DNA of 64,000 bases from Teichococcus vastitatis (GCF_003604215.1 NZ_QXGS01000012.1:1-64000), one strand, 5' to 3'; shown: positions 1 through 8,765, numbered from the stretch's first letter. The notes: a model not told the origin generated them from the sequence alone. Program-made: numbers and translations.

Positions 1-19
1 ACACCGCAGGTTTGCCCAT
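1..19 (-). CDS. 5' end of a gene running off the left edge
   Basis: On the minus strand a strong ribosome binding site (TAGGAGG, about 5 nt spacer) precedes an ATG at 19. Only six codons (MGKPAV) lie inside the window, so the product cannot be identified. It is codirectional with katA and 52 bp beyond its stop, separated by a small hairpin, so it could be a katA-linked gene. Confidence 0.5.
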
Positions 20-36
20 CGCTGCCTCCTACCACC

Positions 37-56
37 ATTCCCATGATCTTGGGAAT
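37..56 (-). terminator. Small hairpin downstream of katA
   Basis: A perfect 7-bp inverted repeat (ATTCCCA / TGGGAAT) with a 6-nt loop sits just after the katA stop. There is no T-tract after it on the minus strand, so it may be a weak terminator or an attenuating or mRNA-stabilising hairpin between katA and the next gene. Confidence 0.35.
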
Positions 57-71
57 TTCGCGATCAGGACA

Positions 72-1577
72 CTAGTCGGCCGCCTGCCGCCCCACATCCG
101 CCGCCGTGGTCGGGGCGGAGGCGGGAGCCGTATGGATGCGCGCGATGGCCGCCTCGACACCGGCGCCATAGGCCGGATCGGCGCGACGGAAATGTTCCAG
201 CTGCCGGTCGATGATGAAGCGCGGCACACCCTGCATGGCGCCGGCGATGTTGTTGAACAATTGCTGCTGCTGGTCGGGTGACATCAGGCGAAACAGGTTG
301 CCAGGCTGGGTGTGGTCGTCATTGCCCTCGCGGTGGTTGTAGTGGTCCGCGTCGCCATGGATCCGCAGCGGAGGCTCCTTGGCGGAGGGCGCCTCGACCG
401 GACCTCCGAAGGAATTCGGCTCATAATAATGGTCTGTCCCGCGCGGCGCGTCGAAGCGCATGGCGCCGTCGGCGTGGTAGGTGTTGACCTGCGCCCGGGG
501 CTTGTTCACCGGCAGCATCTCGTAATGGGTGCCGACGCGGTAGCGATGTGCATCGGCATAGGCGAAGATCCGGCCCTGCAGCATCTTGTCCGGCGAGAAG
601 CCGATGCCGGGTACGATATTAGAGGGCGAGAAAGAGGATTGCTCGATCTCGGCAAAGTAGTGAGCGGCGTTGCGGTTCAGCTCCAGCACGCCCACATCGA
701 TCATCGGATAATCGGCATGCGGCCAGACCTTGGTGATGTCGAACGGGTTGTAAGGGGTCTTCTCCGCATCCAGCTCCGGCATGATCTGCACGCACATGCG
801 CCAGCGCGGGTATTCGCCCCGCTCGATGGCGTCGAACAGGTCACGCTGGGCACTCTCGCGATCCTCGGCGATGATCTCGTTCGCTTCTCGGTTGGTCCAA
901 GTCCTGATGCCTTGCATGGACTTGAAGTGGAACTTCACCCAGTAGCGCTCGCCGGCATCGTTCCAGAGGGAGAAGGTATGGCTGCCATAGCCGTTGAGGA
1001 AACGGTATCCCTGCGGCAGGCCGCGATCGCTGAACAGGATGGTGATCTGGTGCAGGCTCTCGGGCGACAGCGACCAGAAATCCCACATCGCGGTGGGGGA
1101 CCGCAGGTTGGTAGCCGGGTGGCGCTTCTGGGTGCGAATGAAATCCGGAAATTTCAGCGGGTCGCGCACGAAGAAGACCGGCGTGTTGTTGCCCACCAGG
1201 TCCCAGTTGCCGTCCTCGGTATAGAACTTCAGAGCGAAGCCGCGCACGTCCCGCTCGGCATCGGCCGCGCCGCGTTCCCCGGCCACGGTGGAGAAGCGCA
1301 GCAGCAGCTCCGTCTGGCTGCCCGGCCTGAACACCTTGGCGCTGCTGTAGCGCGTGATGTCATGGGTGATGGTCAGCGTGCCGTAGGCACCCGATCCCTT
1401 GGCATGCACCACGCGCTCCGGGACGCGCTCCCGGTTCTGGTGCGCCAGCTTCTCGATCAGCTGATAATCCTGCAACAGTAGCGGGCCCCGTGCTCCGGCT
1501 GAGAGGCTGTTCTGGTTGTCGGCGACGGGAGCGCCGGCCGTGGTGGTGAGAACAGGACGATACATCGGATCGGGCAC
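72..1577 (-). CDS. katA: Catalase (monofunctional haem, small-subunit clade)
   Basis: A 501-aa cytoplasmic haem catalase that dismutates H2O2 to water and oxygen. The distal haem histidine lies in [11 protein letters not shown] (His58), the Asn in [11 protein letters not shown] (about Asn131), and the proximal haem-ligand tyrosine in [14 protein letters not shown] (Tyr340). The length fits small-subunit catalases (480-510 aa). The start is GTG at 1577, placed 8 nt after AGGAGC; the next ATG four codons in is too far from that site. It is divergent from an OxyR-type regulator across 106 bp, the classic arrangement for peroxide induction. Family assignment is very secure. Confidence 0.96.
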   Translation of the reverse strand: MPDPMYRPVLTTTAGAPVADNQNSLSAGARGPLLLQDYQLIEKLAHQNRERVPERVVHAKGSGAYGTLTITHDITRYSSAKVFRPGSQTELLLRFSTVAGERGAADAERDVRGFALKFYTEDGNWDLVGNNTPVFFVRDPLKFPDFIRTQKRHPATNLRSPTAMWDFWSLSPESLHQITILFSDRGLPQGYRFLNGYGSHTFSLWNDAGERYWVKFHFKSMQGIRTWTNREANEIIAEDRESAQRDLFDAIERGEYPRWRMCVQIMPELDAEKTPYNPFDITKVWPHADYPMIDVGVLELNRNAAHYFAEIEQSSFSPSNIVPGIGFSPDKMLQGRIFAYADAHRYRVGTHYEMLPVNKPRAQVNTYHADGAMRFDAPRGTDHYYEPNSFGGPVEAPSAKEPPLRIHGDADHYNHREGNDDHTQPGNLFRLMSPDQQQQLFNNIAGAMQGVPRFIIDRQLEHFRRADPAYGAGVEAAIARIHTAPASAPTTAADVGRQAAD

Positions 1578-1683
1578 TCTGAGGCTCCTTTCTCAGGCTG
1601 AGCCATGACCTTTACCAGCGGCCAGTTGATTGGATAATTCGATCCTTTATGTTGCTGCGATAGGCTTCGTCTAAGGATCTGTC
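1578..1683. promoter_or_regulatory. katA-oxyR divergent promoter region
   Basis: The 106-bp intergenic region is AT-richer than its surroundings. It holds an imperfect dyad GGAT-AATTCG-ATCC at 1632-1645 and ATAG/GATC-like tetrads at 1660-1680 that could form part of an extended OxyR site. OxyR usually contacts four spaced tetrads here and represses its own gene while activating katA. The exact operator and the -35/-10 boxes cannot be fixed by eye. Confidence 0.4.
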
Positions 1684-2628
1684 GTGCCACCACAAAGCTT
1701 GGCCGGGTTGTCGCTGCGCGATCTGGAATACGCCGTCACCGTGGCGGAGCTGCGTCATTTCGGCCGCGCCGCCGAGCGCTGCCACGTCAGCCAGCCCACG
1801 CTGAGCGAACAGATCCGCAAGCTCGAGGCAATGCTGGGCGTCGTCCTGTTCGAGCGGCTCCCGCGGCGAGTAGAGGTGACGTCGCAGGGTGCTCCGCTGA
1901 TCGATCAGGCGCGGGCGGTGCTGCGCGAGGCACGCGGGTTGCTCGACGTGGCGCAGCAACAGGCCGAGCCGCTGCAGGGCCAGTTGCGCCTGGGCGTCAT
2001 CGCCACGCTCGGCCCGTATTACCTGCCGGCCCTGCTGCAGGATGTGCGCCGGCAATTTCCAGGGCTGGTGCTGCGGCTGCATGAAGGCCGCACCGCCGAC
2101 TTGACCGAAGCGCTGGAGCAGGCCGAGTTGGATGCGGCCCTGCTGGCCCTGCCGGCCCCTTCGGCCGCACTGACCAGCTTGGAGTTGTTCTTTGAGCCCT
2201 TCCTGCTGGCCTGCCCTCAGGGCCATCCCCTGCAACGGAGCGCCGAGGTGTCGCTGGAGCACCTGCCCACGGACGACCTCCTGCTGCTGGAGGAAGGACA
2301 CTGCCTGCGCGACCAAGCCTTGTCGCTCTGCCGGGTGCCGCGCAACGGCCGTGAGGAGCGCTTCGCCAGCAGCCTAGAGATGCTGCGCCACATGATCGCC
2401 GCGGGCGAAGGCTTCTCCCTGCTGCCGCAGTTGGCGGTGGAGGGGCGCACCGACCTCGCCGGCCTTATCGGCCTGCGCCGGTTCGGCCAGTCGGGGATCG
2501 GCCGGCGAATCGGCCTGGTGTGGCGCGGCACCGATCCGCGGCGCGACGGGTTTCAAGCCCTCGCGGCCTTTCTGCGGCAGATGTCGCCGCTCCGCGACGC
2601 TTCCGAAGCGGCGTCCGGCCGCGGCTGA
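1684..2628 (+). CDS. oxyR: OxyR-type hydrogen-peroxide sensor (LysR family)
   Basis: A 314-aa LysR-type regulator with an N-terminal winged helix-turn-helix (about residues 8-66) and a substrate-binding-like effector domain. Two cysteines, Cys207 and Cys216 in EEGHCLRDQALSLC, have exactly the C-X8-C spacing of the redox disulphide of E. coli OxyR (Cys199/Cys208). This supports peroxide sensing rather than a generic LysR role. The start is a GTG. It is divergent from katA, its expected target. The SLEMLRHMIAAGEGFSLLP segment is also typical of OxyR. Confidence 0.9.
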   Translation: MPPQSLAGLSLRDLEYAVTVAELRHFGRAAERCHVSQPTLSEQIRKLEAMLGVVLFERLPRRVEVTSQGAPLIDQARAVLREARGLLDVAQQQAEPLQGQLRLGVIATLGPYYLPALLQDVRRQFPGLVLRLHEGRTADLTEALEQAELDAALLALPAPSAALTSLELFFEPFLLACPQGHPLQRSAEVSLEHLPTDDLLLLEEGHCLRDQALSLCRVPRNGREERFASSLEMLRHMIAAGEGFSLLPQLAVEGRTDLAGLIGLRRFGQSGIGRRIGLVWRGTDPRRDGFQALAAFLRQMSPLRDASEAASGRG

Positions 2629-2634
2629 GCCGGC

Positions 2635-3612
2635 TCAGTGCAGGCGGGCCGAGCGCAGGACGCTGTTTCGGTCTCCCGAGGTCACGTTGACGCCGAAGCG
2701 GTCGCCATCGCGCTCCAGCACCAGCGGCACGTCCACCCCGGCGTCGCCGAGCGACCAGACGGCCCGGAAGAAGCCAGCCTCGTCCGATACCACGTTGCGG
2801 CCCACCGCCAGCACCACGTCGCCGGCCCGCAGCCCGGCCCGCGCCGCCGGTCCCTTGCGGCTGACACCGGCCAGCACGACACGCCCCTCATCGGCACCCG
2901 CCGACACCCCGAGCCAGGGGCGCGGTGGGCGGTTCGGCCGGCCCAGCGTCAGCATCTCGGGCAGGATCGGCTTCAGCAGGTCGGTGGGCACGCTCATGTT
3001 GAGCACCCGCACGCGCCCATCTCCCGGATCATGCCCGAGCTGGATGGAGCCGATACCGATCAGGTCGCCGCGCGGCCCGATCACCGCGGCACCGCCCCAG
3101 ACGGGATGGGCGGGAGCGGTGTAGAGCGCGTCGTCCAGGATGTATTCCCAATAGCCGACGAATTCCTGCCGGGCGACGATCCGGCCAGCCAGGGCGCCGG
3201 CCCGCCCGCCGGCGCCGGCGAACACCACCGGATCTCCCACCTGGGCTTCGCCGGAGGAGCCGAGGGGCAGCGGCGGAATGCCCAGATCCCCGAGTGCGCG
3301 CACCAGACCGAACCCGGTGGTCTGGTCGTAGCCGGCCACGAAGCCGGGCACCACGCGGCCTTCCGAGGTGGTCAGCCAGATCTCCTCGGCCTCGGTGATC
3401 AGGTAGCCGATGGTGAGCAACAGACCGTCGGCCTGGATCAGCACCGCATGGCCCAGCCGCTCGTCGCCCAGCGCCTCGGCCGTGAAGGCATTGGCGGGGA
3501 TCCTGGCCCGCAATGCCACCACGGAGCGCAGCGCCCGGTCCAGGTCGAAGCGGTAATCGGCCGGCTGCGGCCGCAGGGAGGCCGGAACGGTGTCGTCATC
3601 GCGTTGCGTCAT
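2635..3612 (-). CDS. HtrA/DegP-like protein with a degenerate catalytic triad, plus PDZ
   Basis: A 325-aa protein with a trypsin-like S1C fold (about residues 28-215) and a C-terminal PDZ domain (about 225-315; PWLGVSAG, GPAARAGLRAGDVVLAVG). Compared with DegP, the histidine position TNNHVV reads TIGYLI (Tyr70), the aspartate position TSDIALI reads TTGFGLV (Gly100), and the GNSGG nucleophile loop reads PVWGG (Trp172). All three catalytic residues are therefore lost. No signal peptide is visible, so it is probably cytoplasmic. The ATG at 3612 follows AAGGGAG; longer upstream starts lack a site. It is likely a PDZ scaffold, chaperone or binding protein, not a protease. It ends tail-to-tail 6 bp from oxyR. 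Confidence 0.8.
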   Translation of the reverse strand: MTQRDDDTVPASLRPQPADYRFDLDRALRSVVALRARIPANAFTAEALGDERLGHAVLIQADGLLLTIGYLITEAEEIWLTTSEGRVVPGFVAGYDQTTGFGLVRALGDLGIPPLPLGSSGEAQVGDPVVFAGAGGRAGALAGRIVARQEFVGYWEYILDDALYTAPAHPVWGGAAVIGPRGDLIGIGSIQLGHDPGDGRVRVLNMSVPTDLLKPILPEMLTLGRPNRPPRPWLGVSAGADEGRVVLAGVSRKGPAARAGLRAGDVVLAVGRNVVSDEAGFFRAVWSLGDAGVDVPLVLERDGDRFGVNVTSGDRNSVLRSARLH

Positions 3613-3744
3613 GTTCTGCTCCCTTGCTGCCCGGATCGGCTTTGCGGATGCTGAGGCACAACGCCGCTCCCCCGCAATCGGCATCACCGAACCGAGCCGA
3701 CGGAGAACACCGGAAGCCCGCGAAGCGGGCCACCATGCCCCGTG

Positions 3745-4170
3745 TCAGGCGACCGTCAGCCCCACATCGACGTTGTTGCGGGTCGCATTGGAGTAGGGGC
3801 AGACCTGATGCGCCTTCTGCACCAGCGCCTCGGCCTGGGAGCGCTCGATCCCCGGCAGGCTGACCGTAAGGTCGGCGGTGATGCCGAAGCCGCCGGCGGC
3901 GCGCGGGCCGATCCCGACCCGGGCGGTGACCGTGGCATCCTCCGGCACGCGGACCTTCTCCTGGCCGGCGACGAACTTCAGGGCGCCGAGGAAGCAGGCG
4001 GCATAGCCGGCGGCGAACAGCTGCTCCGGATTGTTGCCGGCGCCGCCGGCACCCCCCAGTTCCTTCGGTGTGCTCAGGCTGACATCCAGGGCGCCATCCG
4101 CCGTGCGGGAGCGGCCATCGCGGCCTCCGGTGGCGGTGGCTTCGGTACGATACTTCACGTCCACGGTCAT
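3745..4170 (-). CDS. ohr: Organic hydroperoxide resistance protein (Ohr)
   Basis: A 141-aa OsmC/Ohr-fold thiol peroxidase that reduces organic hydroperoxides using lipoyl-type reductants. Both catalytic cysteines are present: Cys59 in [10 protein letters not shown] and Cys124 in [13 protein letters not shown]. The Ohr signature [14 protein letters not shown] also separates it from OsmC. The ATG at 4170 follows AGGAGA; an upstream ATG would add 15 non-conserved residues. It is divergent from its MarR-type repressor OhrR across 126 bp. Confidence 0.95.
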   Translation of the reverse strand: MTVDVKYRTEATATGGRDGRSRTADGALDVSLSTPKELGGAGGAGNNPEQLFAAGYAACFLGALKFVAGQEKVRVPEDATVTARVGIGPRAAGGFGITADLTVSLPGIERSQAEALVQKAHQVCPYSNATRNNVDVGLTVA

Positions 4171-4296
4171 GGAAGTCTCCTGTTGCGCATCGGCAGCATG
4201 GCTGCCCGTTTGCATGCGGGCAATTCAATAGCGCACAATTTTTTGGGCCACAACACGTCTTCTGTTAGGATCAGGCAACACGATTCCGGACGCCCC
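4171..4296. promoter_or_regulatory. ohr-ohrR intergenic operator region
   Basis: An AT-rich patch at 4220-4246 carries two copies of CAATT (at 4221 and 4236) flanking TAGCGC, followed by a TTTTTT run. OhrR operators in other proteobacteria are AT-rich dyads containing ACAATT/AATTGT, so this is the likely OhrR site covering both promoters. The site is inferred from position and composition; the dyad is imperfect. Confidence 0.4.
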
Positions 4297-4749
4297 GTGA
4301 CCTCAGACCCAGCCTGCCTGCCGCTCGAAGATCATCTCTGCTTCGCCGTGTATGCGGCGAACCACGCCTTTGCCGCGGCCTACAAGCCGTTGCTGGAGCC
4401 GCTCGGCGTGACCTACCCGCAATACCTGGTTCTGCTGATCCTCTGGGAACAGCAAGGCCGCACGGTGAAGGAGATCGGCGCGCGTCTCCATCTGGACTCG
4501 GGCACGCTGACGCCGCTTCTGAAACGCATGGAAGCGGCCGGGCTGGTGCGGCGCCAGCGGGATGCCAAGGATGAGCGCCAGGTGCGCATCCAGCTGACCC
4601 CCAAGGGTGCCGCCCTCCAGTCCCACGCCGCCGAACTCAAGAGCACGCTGTTCTGCGCCCTCGGCGAGGCGGAGGAGGCAATCACCAAGCTGCGCAACAG
4701 CCTGACCGCGGTGAGTGGCAGGCTGCGTTCCACCCGGGCGAAGGACTGA
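4297..4749 (+). CDS. ohrR: OhrR, MarR-family organic-peroxide repressor
   Basis: A 150-aa MarR-family winged-helix repressor. Cys15 in DHLCFAVYAANHAF is the conserved peroxidatic cysteine of OhrR, in the same early position as in B. subtilis OhrR. The wing region (SGTLTPLLKRMEAAGLVRRQRDAKDERQVRIQLT) is intact. The GTG at 4297 is the only plausible start, because no ATG precedes the conserved cysteine in frame without extending into the divergent ohr region. It should repress ohr and release on oxidation of Cys15. Confidence 0.9.
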   Translation: MTSDPACLPLEDHLCFAVYAANHAFAAAYKPLLEPLGVTYPQYLVLLILWEQQGRTVKEIGARLHLDSGTLTPLLKRMEAAGLVRRQRDAKDERQVRIQLTPKGAALQSHAAELKSTLFCALGEAEEAITKLRNSLTAVSGRLRSTRAKD

Positions 4750-4904
4750 GCCTTCCGCAAAGGCGGCCTCGATCCGGCCTCACCACCAGCACCTTTCACC
4801 GCCACGGGGATTCCGCCGACGCGGCCCTGCACGTCGTTGGCCGTCGGCCGGCCGGTTCTCGCCGGACGATGGCCCCATGTCCTGACCGGCTGCACGCCTG
4901 GAAG

Positions 4905-4935
4905 CAGACCTGCCGCCGATCCGGCGGCAGGTTTG
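4905..4935. terminator. Bidirectional terminator-like hairpin
   Basis: A near-perfect 14-bp stem (CAGACCTGCCGCCG paired with CGGCGGCAGGTTTG, one G-T wobble) with an ATC loop lies between the convergent ohrR (+) and the Bug protein gene (-). The stem is very stable but lacks a long T-run, as is common in high-GC genomes. Confidence 0.6.
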
Positions 4936-4991
4936 CCGGCCACCGGACCGGCACGGGGGAACCAAGGCGGCGCCATGACCGGCGCCGCCGG

Positions 4992-5996
4992 TCACTCCAG
5001 GCTGATGCCGCCCTCGCGGATCACCGGAGTCCAGCGCTCATATTCGCGCTGGATGAACGCGGCGAACTCCTGCCGGGAGCCACCCACGATGCTGCCGGCC
5101 TGGGTTTCCTCCACCGCGCGTCGGATCTCGGGCAGGGCGGCGATCTGGCCGAACACCGCATTGACCCGATCCGCCAGCGCGTCCTCCATGCCCGGCGGCG
5201 CCGCCAGGCCGTACCAGATGGCCACGTCGAATCCCGGCAGCGTGTCACGCATCAGCGGCGATTGCGGCAGGATGGGCGAGGGGCCGGCGCCCAGCGCGAC
5301 GGGGCGCAGCTGTCCGCCCCGGATCATCGACAGCGCCGATGACAAGGTGGGGAAGCAGAGCTGCGCGTCGCCCCGCATCACCGCGGTTACCGTTTCAGAG
5401 CCGCTGCGATACGGCACATGCACCATCTTCACCCTGGCCTGCCGTTCCAGCAGGGCCATGAACAGGTGGCTGCCATTGCCCACGCCGGCCGAGGAATACA
5501 CCAGGCCGTCCGGCCTGCGGCGGGCTTCCTCCAGGATCTCGGCGACGCTCTGCGGCCTCAACGCCGGGCTGGCCGCCAGCACCGCATGCAGGTTCACCAG
5601 ATGCATCAACGGCGTGAACCCGGTCATCGGATCATAGGTGATCCTGGGATTCAGCACCTTGCCCAGCGCGTTGGCGCCGATATCGGCCATCATCAGGGTA
5701 TAGCCATCGGCGGGCTGGGTGGTGACAAAGGCGCCAGCCACCATGCCGCCCGCGCCGGAGCGGTTCTCGATCACCAGCGGCTGACCGTTGGCGAATTCCG
5801 GAAAGCGCTGCCCGAAGGCGCGGGCCAGGGTGTCGATGGCACCGCCGGCGCCGAACGGCACGACCATGCGCACCGGCCGGTCGGGCCAGGCGCCGGAAGC
5901 CGCCGCGAAGGCGCGGTTCGCCACGGCCGGCGCGGCCAGCAGCCCCGCCGCCACGCCAGCGAAGCCGCGACGGGTCAGCTTGATGGTTGGTGTCAT
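4992..5996 (-). CDS. Tripartite tricarboxylate transporter-type (Bug/TctC) binding protein
   Basis: A 334-aa periplasmic solute-binding protein of the Bug/TctC family. The N-terminus has a twin-arginine-like signal (LTRRGFAGVAAGLLAAPAVANRAFA). Family motifs are WPDRPVRMVVPFGAGGAIDTLAR and the later VPYRSGSETVTAVMRGD. Bug proteins commonly bind carboxylates (citrate, glutamate, nicotinate and similar). No TctA/TctB membrane subunits are nearby, so it is an orphan. It lies 66 bp downstream of a lyase/hydro-lyase cassette on the same strand, suggesting it captures the acid that the cassette degrades. Confidence 0.9.
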   Translation of the reverse strand: MTPTIKLTRRGFAGVAAGLLAAPAVANRAFAAASGAWPDRPVRMVVPFGAGGAIDTLARAFGQRFPEFANGQPLVIENRSGAGGMVAGAFVTTQPADGYTLMMADIGANALGKVLNPRITYDPMTGFTPLMHLVNLHAVLAASPALRPQSVAEILEEARRRPDGLVYSSAGVGNGSHLFMALLERQARVKMVHVPYRSGSETVTAVMRGDAQLCFPTLSSALSMIRGGQLRPVALGAGPSPILPQSPLMRDTLPGFDVAIWYGLAAPPGMEDALADRVNAVFGQIAALPEIRRAVEETQAGSIVGGSRQEFAAFIQREYERWTPVIREGGISLE

Positions 5997-6062
5997 GAAA
6001 CGTCTCCCCTTGAGCCGGGTGGGCGGTCTGTTGCCGCGCCTGCCCGGAATGCACCCTGATGG

Positions 6063-6953
6063 TTAGCCGTCGGCTCGTTGCGCATCGGGGCGGGCCCAGC
6101 GCCGGTCGAAGTCCCACACTTCCGGGAAGCCCATCAGCTCGTTCATCTTGCCGAACTCGTACAGCACGCCTTCCGGCAGGTTGTTGCTGTCGCCCTGCCG
6201 GAGCAGATGGGCATAGGACCGCTCCAGCGCCGCGGCCATCGTGAGGAAGCCCAGCGCCGGATAGATCGCGATGCTGTAGCCCAGCGAAGCCAGCGTCTCG
6301 CGCGACAGGATGGGCGTGCGGCCACCGCCATCGACGTTGTTGGCCAGCAGCGGCGCGTCGATCTCGTCGCCGATGCGGCGCATCTCGTCCTCGCTTTCCG
6401 GACTCTCGATGAACACGATGTCGGCGCCGGCCTTGCGGTACAGCTGGCCACGGCGGATCGCCTCGTCCAGGCCGAGCGAGGTGCGTGCGTCGGTGCGGGC
6501 GATGATCAGGAAATCATCGCTCCTGCGCGCCTCCACCGCGACCTCGATCTTCAGCGCCATCTCCTCGGCGGGGATGACGCGTCGGCCGGGCGTGTGGCCG
6601 CATTTCTTCGGCACTTCCTGATCCTCGAGCTGGACCGCGGTGACGCCTGCGGCCTCATAGCCCCGCACGGTGTGGCGGACGTTGAGCAGCCCGCCATAAC
6701 CGGTATCGGCATCGGCGATCAGCGGCGTGGAACAGCCCTGCGCGAAGCGGCCCATTCGGCCGACCATGTCGGTGAAGGTGGCGACGCCGGCATCGGGAAT
6801 GCCGAGATGCGAGGCCACCGTGCCATAGCCCGTGGCGTACAGCGCGGTGAAGCCCATGCGGTCGGCGATGCGCGCCGAGATCATGTCGAAAATACCGGGC
6901 GCCACAACGAATTGCTTGGCGGCCAGCGCGGCCCTCAGGCGGGGATCAGCCAT
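6063..6953 (-). CDS. Isocitrate lyase/PEP mutase family C-C lyase (dimethylmalate lyase-like)
   Basis: A 296-aa (beta/alpha)8 enzyme of the ICL/PEPM superfamily. The metal-binding DADTGYG (residues 81-87) and the catalytic KKCGHTPGRR motif (Lys116-His120) are present. The CGH-type motif indicates a lyase rather than a phosphonomutase. Members cleave isocitrate, 2-methylisocitrate, oxaloacetate or 2,3-dimethylmalate. Because the next two genes encode a LeuD/LeuC-like hydro-lyase, I infer a (dimethyl)malate or citramalate-type substrate. The ATG at 6953 overlaps the end of the LeuD-like gene by 8 bp. The substrate is not proven. Confidence 0.85.
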   Translation of the reverse strand: MADPRLRAALAAKQFVVAPGIFDMISARIADRMGFTALYATGYGTVASHLGIPDAGVATFTDMVGRMGRFAQGCSTPLIADADTGYGGLLNVRHTVRGYEAAGVTAVQLEDQEVPKKCGHTPGRRVIPAEEMALKIEVAVEARRSDDFLIIARTDARTSLGLDEAIRRGQLYRKAGADIVFIESPESEDEMRRIGDEIDAPLLANNVDGGGRTPILSRETLASLGYSIAIYPALGFLTMAAALERSYAHLLRQGDSNNLPEGVLYEFGKMNELMGFPEVWDFDRRWARPDAQRADG

Positions 6954-7479
6954 GTGCGGGAAGGTCCTTTGCGGGAATCTGGATGGGCGCGGCGAGGGAT
7001 TGCCGCACGCGCGGCACCAGTCCCCCGGCGGCGAGAATGGCCTCCACCTCGGCGCCCAGGGGCGCGCCCGGCCAGCGCTGGCCATCCTGCGCCACCCAGG
7101 GACCCGGCAGGGTGACGCTGGCCAGGCTTCCCTCGCGCAGCGCCGCCGCAGCCTCGGGGCACAGGATCACCGGCAAGCCGAGATTGATGGCGTTGCGGAA
7201 GAAGATGCGCGCCGCGCTGTGCACCACCAGGGCGGCGATGCCGGCGGCCTTCAGCGCGATTACGGCGTGCTCGCGCGAGGAGCCGCAGCCGAAATTGCGC
7301 CCCGCCGTCAGGATGTCGCCCGGCTGGATGCGCGCGGCGAAGCCCGGATCGATGCCTTCCAGGCAATGGCGGCCGAGTTCCTCCGGCCTGCGCAGCGCCA
7401 GGTAGCGGCCGGGCAGGATGACATCGGTGTTCACCTCGTCACCCAGTCGGTGGACGCGCCCCTGGATCTGCAGGTTCAT
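6946..7479 (-). CDS. LeuD-like small subunit of an aconitase-family hydro-lyase
   Basis: A 177-aa swivel-domain subunit (3-isopropylmalate dehydratase small-subunit family). It carries DEVNTDVILPGRYL near the N-terminus and the signature RNFGCGSSREHAV (about residues 61-73), whose serine/arginine bind substrate. The start overlaps the LeuC-like stop in an ATGA, so the two subunits are translationally coupled. It pairs with the 7476-8765 product to form a heteromeric hydro-lyase. No leuB is nearby, and the next gene is a C-C lyase, so a catabolic role (dimethylmaleate, citraconate or related) is more likely than leucine synthesis. Confidence 0.88.
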   Translation of the reverse strand: MNLQIQGRVHRLGDEVNTDVILPGRYLALRRPEELGRHCLEGIDPGFAARIQPGDILTAGRNFGCGSSREHAVIALKAAGIAALVVHSAARIFFRNAINLGLPVILCPEAAAALREGSLASVTLPGPWVAQDGQRWPGAPLGAEVEAILAAGGLVPRVRQSLAAPIQIPAKDLPAHG

Positions 7480-8765
7480 GCTGCGGACTCCGGCGCCATG
7501 GAATCGAGTTCTCCCGGCGGCAGGATCTCGCCCCGCACGGCGGCCGCGGCCGCGACCCAGGCATTGGCCAGAAAAACCTGGCTGTCCGGATGGCCCATGC
7601 GCCCTCGGTAGTTGCGGTTGGTGGTGGCGATGGCCGTCTCGCCAGCCGCCAGGATGCCCATGTGGCCACCGAAGCAGGCGCCGCAGGTGGGGGTCGAGAC
7701 AGCACCGCCGGCGGCGGCGATCACCTCCAGCAGGCCTTCCGCCATGGCCTGGCGCCAGATCGCCTGGGTGGCGGGCACCACCACCAGGCGCACGCCCTCG
7801 GCGATACGGCGGCCGCGCAGCATCTCCGCCGCCTGGCGCAGATCTGTCATGGTCCCGTTGGCGCAATTGCCGATATAGACTTGGTCCACCCGCTGCCCGC
7901 GCAGGGCGCCGACCGGCACGCCATTGGCGGGGGAGGGCGGCCGCGCCACCATCGGCGACAGCGCGGCCAGGTCGATGGCGAGGCGATCCCGATAGGTGGC
8001 GCCGGCATCGGGAGCGATGGCCGCCGCCGCCGCCATCCCGCGCCTCGCCATGTCGATGGCGGAGCCGGCATCACCTTCGAAGACGCACATGTCGGCGCCG
8101 GCCTCTACCGCCATGTTGGCCACGGCCATCCGCTCGTCCATGGCCAAGGCCGCGACGCCAGGGCCGCCGAACTCCAGCGCCGCTTCCGCCGCGCCGTCCG
8201 AGCCGATGCGCCGGATCAGCTCCAGGATCACGTCCTTGCCGGTGACGAAGGGACCGGGACGGCCGGTCAGCTCGACCCGGATGCTGTCGGGCACCCGCAT
8301 CCACAGCCGTCCGGTGGCCATGGCGGCCGCCAGATCGGTGGAGCCGAAGCCGATGCCCAGCGCGTTGAAGGCCCCGGCGGTGCAGGTGTGGCTGTCTGCG
8401 CCGAACACGATGCCGCCATGGCCGATCAGTCCCAACTCCGCCAGCAGCGCGTGCTCGATGCCGCCGCGGCCGGGATCGTAGTGGCGCGCGATGCCGTGCC
8501 GCCGCGCGAAATCGCGCGTCAGGGCGATGGCGCCGGCGGCGGCCACGTTGGGTGCGGGGGCGAAATGGTCGGCCACCAGCATGATGCGGTCGGGGTCGAA
8601 GGGGTGCGCGACACCCATGGCCTCGAACTGCTCGAAGGCGAGCGGGCCCGAGACATCGTTCAGCATCACGATGTCGGGGCGCACCGTGATGATCGCGCCG
8701 GGCGGCGCTGAACCCTCCTCGGCATGCGCGGCGAGGATCTTCTGGGTGATGGTGGCGCCGATCAC
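7476..8765 (-). CDS. LeuC-like large subunit of an aconitase-family hydro-lyase
   Basis: A 429-aa [4Fe-4S] hydro-lyase subunit. Cluster ligands are visible in GADSHTCTAGAFNALG, YIGNCANGTMTD and STPTCGACFGGHMG; the last cysteines form the CxxC pair typical of LeuC/HacA-type enzymes. The best start is a GTG at 8765 (VIGATITQKILAAH). It overlaps the TGA of an 8-codon leader ORF and probably depends on it for translation. It is the first structural gene of the cassette, divergent from a LacI-type regulator. The exact substrate is unknown; see the lyase entry for the pathway idea. Confidence 0.88.
   Translation of the reverse strand: MIGATITQKILAAHAEEGSAPPGAIITVRPDIVMLNDVSGPLAFEQFEAMGVAHPFDPDRIMLVADHFAPAPNVAAAGAIALTRDFARRHGIARHYDPGRGGIEHALLAELGLIGHGGIVFGADSHTCTAGAFNALGIGFGSTDLAAAMATGRLWMRVPDSIRVELTGRPGPFVTGKDVILELIRRIGSDGAAEAALEFGGPGVAALAMDERMAVANMAVEAGADMCVFEGDAGSAIDMARRGMAAAAAIAPDAGATYRDRLAIDLAALSPMVARPPSPANGVPVGALRGQRVDQVYIGNCANGTMTDLRQAAEMLRGRRIAEGVRLVVVPATQAIWRQAMAEGLLEVIAAAGGAVSTPTCGACFGGHMGILAAGETAIATTNRNYRGRMGHPDSQVFLANAWVAAAAAVRGEILPPGELDSMAPESAA

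Noticed and set aside
312-1481. A 389-codon frame opposite katA
   Set aside because: Shadow of the catalase gene; no plausible start context or domain.
7476-8765. Assignment as biosynthetic leuC/leuD
   Set aside because: There is no leuA or leuB nearby, the pair is coupled to a C-C lyase, and a LacI-type regulator is divergent; catabolic use fits better, though it cannot be excluded.
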